From positions 1 to 30,443 of the IMG/VR virus record IMGVR_UViG_3300020109_000092: a stretch of DNA of 30,443 nt, one strand, 5' to 3'. The notes beneath the pieces were generated by a model. That model did not search any database. It was not told the DNA's origin and saw nothing but the letters and a program-made list of their open reading frames with translations. Position 1 is the stretch's first letter; each line of letters opens with the position of its first letter. This stretch comes from a virus. The position numbers and the translations under genes were made by a program. This document shows, one piece after another, positions 17,049 to 25,137 of this stretch.

Positions 17049-20000
17049 ATGGGTATAGGCGGTCCTGAAGTTCATGGTTACTGTTATGGATCAATCGTAG
17101 GGCCTGATGCATTTCCACACAGTCTTCTAGCATGCTTGTGTAAAATATTAGAGGGAAATGGTGTACCCTGTCCATGTAATTTGTGTACCGTTCAAGATGT
17201 TTTAGCATGCGCTGGTGGTGGACCGCCACCGCCACCTGTGCCTGGGGATCCTTGTTCCATGCATTTCGGCAGGTGTTGTGGAGATGATACCGTACAATGT
17301 GGGGGTTTTTGTCCGTATTGGTGGGAATCGTGCGAGATGTGCTTTCCGTGTGTTGCTGGAGGAGGAGGAGGAAATACCTTTAACTATATTCCTCCCATAG
17401 GAGTATCAGGACCTCCTGGAGATTTATATCATTATGTTTCTCCGGATTTAGAAGATGAGCCACAAGCAAACGTAAAAGAAGTATATCCTTTTATGCCAGG
17501 TACACTGGTACCATGGTGTCCAGGAGAATGTCCAGGTCCTGATCCGTCTACGGTATTTATAAAGTGTCCTCAAAAATGTTCTGATTTACCTTATAAATGG
17601 GCTGTGAAACTTGGACCTCCGCCTCCATGTGACGACACAATTACTGTTCAATTAGGAGGATGGAATCTTGCTGATCTTTTTTCTCCTAACTTAATTAGTG
17701 ATGGAGATAACTCTCAAATAGTGCCCAAACAAGCATGGTTAGGTGAACCAAATTTATTTAATAAAAATATTGGATCTAACCCAATACGATCATTAGGACC
17801 AGATGGATGGTATGTTGTAAATAATCGAGGCCTCGGCATTGTTCAGGAACCGGATACGGTATTATATCCAAGCGCAGTGGGTGTGGAAAACCAGCCAAAC
17901 AAGCGAATAATATTAGAATGGCAAGATCCTAATAGTGTTTCAGCACCTGGTGACTATTTACAGGTTGCTGTTGGTTCGAAGTACGGTACTATTATTCATT
18001 CTAATGCAGCTAATCTTATGGACAATCTGATTGATGAATACACGTTCAAAGGTAGCACTGGACTAAACGAACCGGATTATTCTAGTTTATTTTTTTGGCC
18101 AATTAACGGTCAGATTGTATATGATAACGGATTATTACGAGATGATAAAAAAATAAGAATATCTGCAAGAAATTATAAATCTCCATTTTCTTTTAACGAA
18201 TTCAATATTCCGTATTATATTTCTAGTGCGTCGACAACAGCAGGTGATGTATTTGCCACTTTATGGTCAAACACAAAGAAAAATCCGTACAGAAGTTTTG
18301 GAATGAATTTATACTATTTGAAAGACGATCCTTCTTCTGAATTAAACGGAATAACATGGCAATTAAACGGAGGAACTGCACAAAAACAGGCATACGGTAT
18401 TCGTCCAGATTTAATACTGTGGAAATTCGCACATCAATTGTACCCTGAGGCATTTACCAGAGGATATACAAATTGTGAAGGGTTTACATATACTAACCAG
18501 CAATGTGACGGCAGAGAATGGTCTGGATTTATGGGACAAACTTTTATGGAGGAGTGTGATTCTAATCAAGTACCAACTTCCTTGTATTATAAACAAGTCT
18601 CGTTAAGTAGTGATTTTGCTTTAGTTACTCTTGCTCACTACGAACCACAATACGATGAAGACTTACTTAAAATTAGTGATTCACAGATTCATGAAGTTGG
18701 AAGACAAGTATGGGAAAATAGAAGAGAACAGGCACGATGGTTATTCATGATATCCACCACAAATGAGTATAGAACTGTGCCATTGATAAATACTGATACA
18801 GTTACACCACATTCTATCTTAGATCCTGTTAAAGAGGATGTGCGAACTCGTTTATTAACATTTAACGAGATGGATACTATACACTATTACGGATTTACTT
18901 TGGAGAATGGAAGTCACGTTAAAATACCAGATTACGATAACGACGTTTGTAGATTTTGTAATCCGCCGGTTGAGAGTGGTGGCGGTGGACTCGACGGCGG
19001 TGGATCCGGCAGCGGTGGACAAACAGAAAATAATTATATTATCAATCCATTGGCATGTATGACTTCTTCTCTATCAGGATTTACTTCATGTTTCAAAGAG
19101 GAAATAGAATTTGGTGATTCTAATCATCCTATATGGAACACAAAAACAGACGGTAGACCTGATATGCCTTATGTTTACGTCTTAGACGCATTGGCTCATG
19201 CAAAAACATTTGATAATGATGCTGAATCTGCCAGTTGGGATTGGATCGATGCCAATACGTTGAATGCAGTATTGTCTTGGACGGATCGTTTAGATCAAAT
19301 TACTAAAAAATTTGTTAAATTATATGAGGGTGATTTTTTGCCATGGCATGACTGTTTAGACGTAGTACCCTTTACGGGTCCACCAACGAATTACAAGGCA
19401 TTCCCACCAGAAGGACCTTGGTGTTCGGATACTGCAACTATTGTTAAAATTAAAGGTAAAAATCTTGATAGAGTAACAAATGTATATTTTAGTAATAAGC
19501 CCGGTACTATTGTGGGTGTTGCTGATTCTGAGGATTACGAGAACCAAATTTTAACGGTAAAAACACCACTTCAATTTGACGTTGAAGATCAAGATATACC
19601 GGTAGATATTAAATTAATAAACCCACCTTGTAAAGATTTTATTATTCCAAGTGCTTATACTCCACTCACTTTGAACTCTACTGAGATGCATGGTGCAACT
19701 TGGTATTATTATTATTTCGATGGACATGGTGAGCCCGCTCTTACAGGAAAGGTGCAAAGACCATGGATATGTGCATCTCCTACCTCTAACGAAAATAATG
19801 TGTTTCAACAGCTAATAATCAGTGGAACGAATATTTCGAAAAAGTTAGGAATCAATAAAGTATCATTACAAAAAGAAGGCGCTGCTCCAATATTAGCCGA
19901 TAATTTTATAATAAAAGTAGAGGGGGCACACGGAGATGACCCCGTGATGGTAGTTTTTTTCGACGACGCGCAAGTGCAACCAGGAGTCTGGAAAGTTTGT

Positions 20001-20894
20001 ATGGAAACTCCATGTCAAGAAAAATGTTATGAGTTGCCTGAGATTCCAATATGCGAGATCATATGCAAAGAATGCAATCATCCAGTCCCCCCCACAGGCA
20101 GTTTTGTTGATCAATACTTTACAGGTCTAAGAACTCACATTGATATACCCAACGGTCTGATCTTCAATGCTAATAGCGTAGCTGGTGTGAACGCTAATAC
20201 CTCCGTCTACAATCAATTAGCTGTTGGTGTGACAATCGGATGTCCCCCCTCCCCGATCACGGGACAACAATTCCCCCCAGCGTTTAAGTATGTGAGTCAA
20301 TTTGTTTTGAGCCAATCTAGGGGCAATGCCCCGTCAGCGATCGACCCCGGGGTGCTTGCGGGGCTGCACGGCCACATGAAAACCCCAGGGGTAACAGGCC
20401 CCGATGAGGTTTTCCCATGTTGTCAACCATATGGATGTCAACCATCAGGCGAACCAGAGAACTGCTGCGGGTATTCTGTATGGAACCGCACCAACCTCCC
20501 TGTCGGTACCCAGGTCGGTGAATATCGTAATGACCAGACTACAGTCAACAAGTGGTACAACGCGAATTGTGAAGGACCAGTATGTTCCTTTAATTGTAAT
20601 GAAGAGAACGAACAATGTTGGGGAATGTTCGGTGGGCCAAGCGGTCGGGTTCGGCAGCAATGCACGATTGGAAATATACCCGGTCAGTGGCCAGCAGGAG
20701 TTAATACAGGTTACTATGGAGTCAGACTTCAGCCAGTGCAGATAGGTTTCAACGTCTGGGGAGGAAATTATCGAACCCCACATTACGCTTACGTAGCGCT
20801 GAGCTTTGGACCAAACCCTAACGATCTAACAGTTAAAGGATTCTGCTGGAATCCTGATCCGGGGATTCCAATAATAGTTCAACCAATAGGATAA
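17049..20894 (+). CDS. Giant virion adhesin, paralogue of the 1899-residue protein at its C-terminus
   Basis: The product has 1281 residues. The N-terminal ~110 residues are rich in Cys, with a Pro run (GGGPPPPPVPG) and a module FGRCCGDDTVQCGGFCPYWW. A large central region (about 130-630) is unlike anything I recognise. A flexible GGGGLDGGGSGSGG linker begins near 642. Two Ig/TIG-like domains follow (about 770-1010) and align with the last two units of the 8201 product: TITGLNFQEINKIIF versus KIKGKNLDRVTNVYF, and WKVYVETPCHSQYYQL versus WKVCMETPCQEKCYEL. The C-terminal tip starts after CNHPVPP, is encoded by GC-rich DNA, and ends GFCWNPDPG, matching GYCWNPTPN in the other protein. It starts one base after the preceding stop. 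Confidence 0.72.
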   Translation: MGIGGPEVHGYCYGSIVGPDAFPHSLLACLCKILEGNGVPCPCNLCTVQDVLACAGGGPPPPPVPGDPCSMHFGRCCGDDTVQCGGFCPYWWESCEMCFPCVAGGGGGNTFNYIPPIGVSGPPGDLYHYVSPDLEDEPQANVKEVYPFMPGTLVPWCPGECPGPDPSTVFIKCPQKCSDLPYKWAVKLGPPPPCDDTITVQLGGWNLADLFSPNLISDGDNSQIVPKQAWLGEPNLFNKNIGSNPIRSLGPDGWYVVNNRGLGIVQEPDTVLYPSAVGVENQPNKRIILEWQDPNSVSAPGDYLQVAVGSKYGTIIHSNAANLMDNLIDEYTFKGSTGLNEPDYSSLFFWPINGQIVYDNGLLRDDKKIRISARNYKSPFSFNEFNIPYYISSASTTAGDVFATLWSNTKKNPYRSFGMNLYYLKDDPSSELNGITWQLNGGTAQKQAYGIRPDLILWKFAHQLYPEAFTRGYTNCEGFTYTNQQCDGREWSGFMGQTFMEECDSNQVPTSLYYKQVSLSSDFALVTLAHYEPQYDEDLLKISDSQIHEVGRQVWENRREQARWLFMISTTNEYRTVPLINTDTVTPHSILDPVKEDVRTRLLTFNEMDTIHYYGFTLENGSHVKIPDYDNDVCRFCNPPVESGGGGLDGGGSGSGGQTENNYIINPLACMTSSLSGFTSCFKEEIEFGDSNHPIWNTKTDGRPDMPYVYVLDALAHAKTFDNDAESASWDWIDANTLNAVLSWTDRLDQITKKFVKLYEGDFLPWHDCLDVVPFTGPPTNYKAFPPEGPWCSDTATIVKIKGKNLDRVTNVYFSNKPGTIVGVADSEDYENQILTVKTPLQFDVEDQDIPVDIKLINPPCKDFIIPSAYTPLTLNSTEMHGATWYYYYFDGHGEPALTGKVQRPWICASPTSNENNVFQQLIISGTNISKKLGINKVSLQKEGAAPILADNFIIKVEGAHGDDPVMVVFFDDAQVQPGVWKVCMETPCQEKCYELPEIPICEIICKECNHPVPPTGSFVDQYFTGLRTHIDIPNGLIFNANSVAGVNANTSVYNQLAVGVTIGCPPSPITGQQFPPAFKYVSQFVLSQSRGNAPSAIDPGVLAGLHGHMKTPGVTGPDEVFPCCQPYGCQPSGEPENCCGYSVWNRTNLPVGTQVGEYRNDQTTVNKWYNANCEGPVCSFNCNEENEQCWGMFGGPSGRVRQQCTIGNIPGQWPAGVNTGYYGVRLQPVQIGFNVWGGNYRTPHYAYVALSFGPNPNDLTVKGFCWNPDPGIPIIVQPIG
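20080..20700 (+). other. GC-rich segment encoding the C-terminal tip of the 1281-residue protein
   Basis: Rows inside this stretch reach 60% (20221-20280) to 68% G+C (20341-20400) by hand count, well above the AT-rich DNA before it. They contain C and G runs (such as CCCCCC) rare elsewhere in the window. Composition relaxes gradually after about 20560. The reading frame stays open throughout. The position matches the GC-rich tip of the 1899-residue protein, directly after a conserved C...IC...NH.VP junction. Confidence 0.72.
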
Positions 20895-20897
20895 ATA
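20890..20897 (+). promoter_or_regulatory. Late-promoter-like box GATAAATA
   Basis: The octamer overlaps the stop of the 1281-residue gene and ends 5 nt before the ATG at 20903. The sequence around it resembles that after the 1899-residue gene, so the two paralogous genes share their downstream control element as well as their last codons. Confidence 0.45.
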
Positions 20898-20902
20898 ATA
20901 TA

Positions 20903-22324
20903 ATGGCCCCATGTTGTAAATGTAATGACACACCGATTAGAATAGGAGCAGTTGAAGCGTTATTCTCAGGAGATGATCTTGAACAAAAGACGGAAAACTA
21001 CGCTCATTGTAATAATCCAATAGATATTACTTGGAGTCCGTGTCAAGTGGCTGGATGGGGTAGGTCTCCAGATCAATCAATATTTTATATGAAGTCTTTA
21101 CCGTATGTCTCCTGGTATGAATCAAAAAATAATAATTTAATTGCAAATACCTATAACACATTAGCAAAAACAATATCTCCATATAGATCATCTGGAGCTT
21201 TTATTTTCCGTTCTGATTATAATGCAACAATAGGAGATCCAATACCGGTACATTATACATCAGAACAAAATAAAACAAATAGAAATTTCAATAGAAGATT
21301 TAGTTATCCTTCTGGTTACGATTATTTTCAAAGTGAAATATATGCCATAACAGAAGGAAATACTTATCCATTCTTGATAGAAGATTGGCTAACAACTCCT
21401 AGTGAGACAGTTGTATTAGGTTCTCCGTATTCTGATTTTTCGTCTTCGGATGGATTTAATCCATATACTCAACAATGGCCTAGTATTCCATATTGGTTAA
21501 GAAATTATTGGTTACCTTCGTGGACTCCAAAATATCCTGTCATAGCCTCTCACAATCTTTGCTATTCAGGGAATAAAAATAGACGAATTGATAATGTTTA
21601 CAATGATAAAAAGCCGTATAATTGTGATACGTGCAAATACGATGGAACTACTGGTTGTTGTAAAACAAATGGAGCATGTAAAGAAAGTGTTCCAAAGACT
21701 CAGTGTTGTTTGTCTGGAGGAGAATGGGCTCAGGGTACATGTTCCAGTCTGTGTCCGTCCTGTAAACAAATAAACAACACACCAATAACAGAAAACTTCA
21801 GTAATACTCAACAATCTCGATCCGTTACTATACACAATGAAACTCTTTTGTGTAATTGGACAGCCCAAAAAGATGTCGACTGGTTCAGTATAAATCCTGA
21901 CCAGGGAACTGTTAATTCAATAACAGTCACTGTACAGGATAATTCAAATGGACAGTTTAGACAAGGCGATATCACGGTAAGACAAAACAATATTACTAAA
22001 ATAATAACAATTAAACAAACTGGTTCTAATCCAAATCCCACTGGTGCGTGTTGCCAGGGAACTGGTTGTAGTATCAAAACGCTTCTTCAATGTCAAAGTG
22101 CTGGTGGTGTTTTTAAGGGAGAGAACACATCCTGTACCTCAAATCCGTGTGATGATGGTGGTGGTGGTGGTGGTGGTGGCAGCGGAACAGATTGTTGTGA
22201 TTATTTTATAGGTCCTTGTTGTCAATATCCTTCCGGATGTGGATATAAGACTCCACAAGAGTGCAAAAATTTAAATGGAATATTCTTAGGCTTTAATCAA
22301 ACTTGCGATAATTGTCCCAGTTAA
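20903..22324 (+). CDS. Cysteine-rich virion protein with BACON-like domain
   Basis: The 473-residue product opens MAPCCKCNDTPIRIG. An unassigned Trp/Tyr-rich region runs to about 240. A cysteine module (GCCKTNGAC, from ~251) is followed by a BACON-like domain at about 287-375: WTAQKDVDWFSINPDQGTV, then ITVTVQDN, then a closing TKIITIKQTG strand. This fits the family pattern 'W.......W....P..G.....TV.V..N.....R...I.V......I.V.Q.G'. Two more modules follow (GACCQGTGC from ~381, GPCCQYPSGC from ~437), separated by an eight-Gly hinge. BACON domains are common in carbohydrate-linked and adhesive proteins, including those of some gut phages. A glycan-binding tail role is plausible. Confidence 0.67.
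   Translation: MAPCCKCNDTPIRIGAVEALFSGDDLEQKTENYAHCNNPIDITWSPCQVAGWGRSPDQSIFYMKSLPYVSWYESKNNNLIANTYNTLAKTISPYRSSGAFIFRSDYNATIGDPIPVHYTSEQNKTNRNFNRRFSYPSGYDYFQSEIYAITEGNTYPFLIEDWLTTPSETVVLGSPYSDFSSSDGFNPYTQQWPSIPYWLRNYWLPSWTPKYPVIASHNLCYSGNKNRRIDNVYNDKKPYNCDTCKYDGTTGCCKTNGACKESVPKTQCCLSGGEWAQGTCSSLCPSCKQINNTPITENFSNTQQSRSVTIHNETLLCNWTAQKDVDWFSINPDQGTVNSITVTVQDNSNGQFRQGDITVRQNNITKIITIKQTGSNPNPTGACCQGTGCSIKTLLQCQSAGGVFKGENTSCTSNPCDDGGGGGGGGSGTDCCDYFIGPCCQYPSGCGYKTPQECKNLNGIFLGFNQTCDNCPS
22157..22180 (+). repeat. GGT trinucleotide repeat encoding an eight-glycine hinge
   Basis: Seven GGT codons and one GGC lie in a row between the second and third cysteine modules of the 473-residue protein. The run encodes a flexible linker and is a candidate for length change by slippage. 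Confidence 0.9.
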
Positions 22325-22338
22325 TTAATATAAAGTAA

Positions 22339-22346
22339 TCTAAATA
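22339..22346 (+). promoter_or_regulatory. Late-promoter-like box TCTAAATA
   Basis: This octamer differs from TATAAATA at one position. It ends 5 nt before the ATG at 22352, the same spacing seen at several other genes here. It lies in a 27-bp gap with no Shine-Dalgarno. Confidence 0.35.
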
Positions 22347-22351
22347 ATGCA

Positions 22352-24895
22352 ATGAGTATCATCGGATCTAGTTCAATATCAGTAAGAGGATTTACAGGTC
22401 CTAGTGGCCCAGAAGGTCCTATAGGCCCAACAGGAAATACAGGAATAAATGCGACAGGGTGCAATGAAGCAACTGGATCCAAAGGAACATGGTTAGATTC
22501 TTTGCAATTTGATATTGGTGGAGGAGCAGGATCATCTTTTCAAAAACTATTTGGTAATGAAGGTTGGGGTAGTACATACGACTATTATAAAGCATGGGAA
22601 GCTTTATTCTATTTTGATACTCTCTCATGGCCCGTTAAAATTCGTGATAATAATCAAAAACAATTTAATATCAATGTTGGTAGTTTGGCAGGATCAACGT
22701 TTTATATTGGCGAATATCATGGAACCAGTTATTCTGACAGTAGTGGGGTAATCGGCGCAACAACCGGAAATCTTTCTTTATTTACAGGAATTTCCGGTGG
22801 CACTTTTGTTTTCCGTTCTTTTGGAATATCCGGATCAGGATTAACTGTAGGCTCGGACTCTAATTACATATACATAGACACAACTCAAATATCTGCTGGT
22901 TCTAGTGGATTTGGTCAAAACGAGTTATTGTATTGGATTTCTCATTCACAAACGAGGGGAATAACATTAGACAACGGATTTACATTAGGTTATGTTTCTC
23001 AACCAAGTGGAACAACTAAAGATGCGTATTTTAGTTTAAACAGTAGAACTCTTTCGAAATCTAAAATAAAAACAATTCCTATTTCAAGTCCAGTAGGAAT
23101 AACATTAGATTTAACAGAAGCTGGAGTATTTTATATTCATACTCCGGCGATAATAACAGGATTTACAGGAACAACAGGATGGCATCCTGGAACAGTTTAC
23201 AGTACAACTTTAATTTTAGAAAACGATTATGTTTTTCAATTTCCTACAAATATAGTATTTCCTAAAAATAATAATACTCTTTCTTGTGGTGAAAATATTA
23301 TCAATTTAACATCAATAGATGCAGGAAAAACATGGTTGGCAAATATTTTTGGAAAAGGATTCAGATCCACTACTTCTACTTGTCATTCTAGTTGGGATAT
23401 AGGATCTTGTACTGTTGGAACAACATGTGAAAACTATGTTACTCGATGGGAATGTGAAAAACAAAATGGAATATTTTGTTTAACTGCGTGTGCTCAAGAA
23501 GGAAACACATACAACGAAGGATCTTGTTGTGCAAATGGAGTTTGTCGAGACGGAGTATCTCAGTTCTTGTGTAACAAATACGGCGGTAGATTTTGGAGCA
23601 CACAACAAACTGGAGGTTCTGGTTGCAACGCATTCACTTGTTGGGATCCTTGTTTTCCAACAATAGGAAGTTGTTGTATAGGATTGACTTGTATGGATCG
23701 GCATACAGAATCTGAATGTGATTTGTTGAATGGTCAATGGAACCCATGGCCGTGTTCAATACCATTTCCGTGCGAACCACTTGCCAATTCTATAGGTGCA
23801 TGTTGTAAATCAAAAACACAATGCGAACCTTTATCCTGGAGAAACTGTATATTGCAAGGTGGATTGTATACGGGAATAGGAGAATCGTGTGAAGATGTTA
23901 ACTGTGATTGTTTTGAAGATCCTGGAGCTACTGCGGGGTTTGGATGTAACTATGTAGGAATAACTTTTTCAGGAAATCAGATTGTATTTAACGAATATAA
24001 AATAGATTTAAGAGAGTTAGACTTCACTGGATCAGAAGAAATCTGTTTAACTTATAAAACATTCACTGCAAAAGATCGTTTAATTATCACCAAAACTAAT
24101 GATTCAAATCTTGCTATAAAAAGTAAACTACAAGGACCTGTTGCTACTAATTACACTACTACACAATATCCTCAATTTGCAAAACAGTCAGAAAGACATC
24201 CTGCATATTATAGCGATACTAATTCGAATGGTGTAAAAATTAATGATTCTATTATATACGACACTGAATGTGTTGACACAGGCATTATTTCAAAATCTAC
24301 TACAATAACAATCGATCCAGATGATATAGAACTCGTCTCTAATAGTGCTTGGTATAAACAATTAAGATTATGGATTATTGCAGGATGTGAGACTTCAAAT
24401 TATAGTTTATGGAATGTTAATATTCAATGTAATGCATGTGCAGATCAATACGGAGCATGTTGTTCTTCAAATAATTGTGTAGAAAGAACATCAAAAGAGT
24501 GTGCTGATATAAATGGAACATGGAAAGGTCAAGGAAGTGTTTGTACATTGAATACTTGCGTGTCACCGCCGCCTCCGCCGCCACCGCCACCGCCACCGCC
24601 ACCGCCGCCACCGCCGCCTCCGCCGCCACCGCCACCGCCACCGCCGCCACCGCCTGGCACTTTGTGTCCCTGTTGTCAATGTGTCGCCGGCTGCGACGTA
24701 GGACCAGAATTAGGATGTGCATTTGTCACTGAAGTAGTGTGCGGATCGGAAACCTCAGCAGGTTGCTGTGCTGATATGCTGTGTAGCAATATAGAAACTC
24801 CGATGGGTTCCACTCAGTTACCGCCCAATTCAAAAGGTATAAAAGAATTTTCTCAAATAAATATAGGAGATATTACATTTGAGGTCTACTTATGA
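22352..24895 (+). CDS. Collagen-like, cysteine-rich virion protein with polyproline hinge
   Basis: The 847-residue product starts MSIIGSSSISVRGFTG and continues with collagen-like GPSGPEGPIGPTGNTG, much like the 463-residue protein. A beta-rich Gly/Ser region of about 300 residues follows. Cysteine modules then appear at about 351 (GSCTVGTTC), 390 (GSCCANGVC), 439 (GSCCIGLTC), 482 (GACCKSKTQC) and 701 (GACCSSNNC). Between the last two lies a ~200-residue unassigned beta domain. After 30 prolines in a row come LCPCCQC and further Cys. No enzymatic motif is visible. The stop overlaps the next ATG (ATGA). It is likely a fibre or whisker-like surface protein. Confidence 0.67.
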   Translation: MSIIGSSSISVRGFTGPSGPEGPIGPTGNTGINATGCNEATGSKGTWLDSLQFDIGGGAGSSFQKLFGNEGWGSTYDYYKAWEALFYFDTLSWPVKIRDNNQKQFNINVGSLAGSTFYIGEYHGTSYSDSSGVIGATTGNLSLFTGISGGTFVFRSFGISGSGLTVGSDSNYIYIDTTQISAGSSGFGQNELLYWISHSQTRGITLDNGFTLGYVSQPSGTTKDAYFSLNSRTLSKSKIKTIPISSPVGITLDLTEAGVFYIHTPAIITGFTGTTGWHPGTVYSTTLILENDYVFQFPTNIVFPKNNNTLSCGENIINLTSIDAGKTWLANIFGKGFRSTTSTCHSSWDIGSCTVGTTCENYVTRWECEKQNGIFCLTACAQEGNTYNEGSCCANGVCRDGVSQFLCNKYGGRFWSTQQTGGSGCNAFTCWDPCFPTIGSCCIGLTCMDRHTESECDLLNGQWNPWPCSIPFPCEPLANSIGACCKSKTQCEPLSWRNCILQGGLYTGIGESCEDVNCDCFEDPGATAGFGCNYVGITFSGNQIVFNEYKIDLRELDFTGSEEICLTYKTFTAKDRLIITKTNDSNLAIKSKLQGPVATNYTTTQYPQFAKQSERHPAYYSDTNSNGVKINDSIIYDTECVDTGIISKSTTITIDPDDIELVSNSAWYKQLRLWIIAGCETSNYSLWNVNIQCNACADQYGACCSSNNCVERTSKECADINGTWKGQGSVCTLNTCVSPPPPPPPPPPPPPPPPPPPPPPPPPPPPPPGTLCPCCQCVAGCDVGPELGCAFVTEVVCGSETSAGCCADMLCSNIETPMGSTQLPPNSKGIKEFSQINIGDITFEVYL
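24566..24655 (+). repeat. CCG/CCA repeat encoding 30 consecutive prolines
   Basis: Thirty Pro codons (mostly CCG and CCA, three CCT) run without interruption between a six-cysteine module and the C-terminal Cys-rich end of the 847-residue protein. The stretch is almost pure G+C on the codon 1 and 2 positions inside AT-rich DNA. It should form a stiff polyproline II rod. Confidence 0.92.
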
Positions 24896-25137
24896 CGCAA
24901 TTTAGAAGCAGATTAGGAGAGGCAGTAGATTACAGTTTACTCTTAAATCAGGGTCTGTGTTGTAAAGGAATTACTAGAATCGGAGGAACAGGAGAATTAG
25001 GATATCATTCTTGTTTTGCAACAGGTGGTCAATATTTTCCGTTTACTAAAGAAATTTTTAATCCAGTTACTGGTTTTTTGCTAGACTATACTCAATGGGA
25101 AACTTGCTCGGATAAAGATCCAAGGAAAAATCAATGA
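24892..25137 (+). CDS. Small cysteine-containing protein of unknown function
   Basis: The 81-residue product overlaps the previous gene and the next one by 4 bp each (ATGA at both ends), so it is a real, coupled gene. It contains GLCCKGITRIGG and GYHSCFATGGQYF. These resemble one half of the cysteine module in the neighbouring genes (CC, then C, then a Gly-Gly turn). It has no signal peptide or membrane segment. It may be a small partner or N-terminal companion of the 275-residue protein after it. Function unknown. Confidence 0.6.
   Translation: MTQFRSRLGEAVDYSLLLNQGLCCKGITRIGGTGELGYHSCFATGGQYFPFTKEIFNPVTGFLLDYTQWETCSDKDPRKNQ

Noticed and set aside
20404-20783. Overlapping open frames on both strands in the GC-rich tip of the 1281-residue gene
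   Set aside because: Same composition effect; no start signal or recognisable protein, and the main frame is uninterrupted.
24417-24732. Ala- and Val-rich open frames opposite or beside the polyproline repeat
   Set aside because: They are frame-shifted or reverse readings of the CCG/CCA repeat (Ala/Thr and Val/Ala strings) and carry no other protein features.
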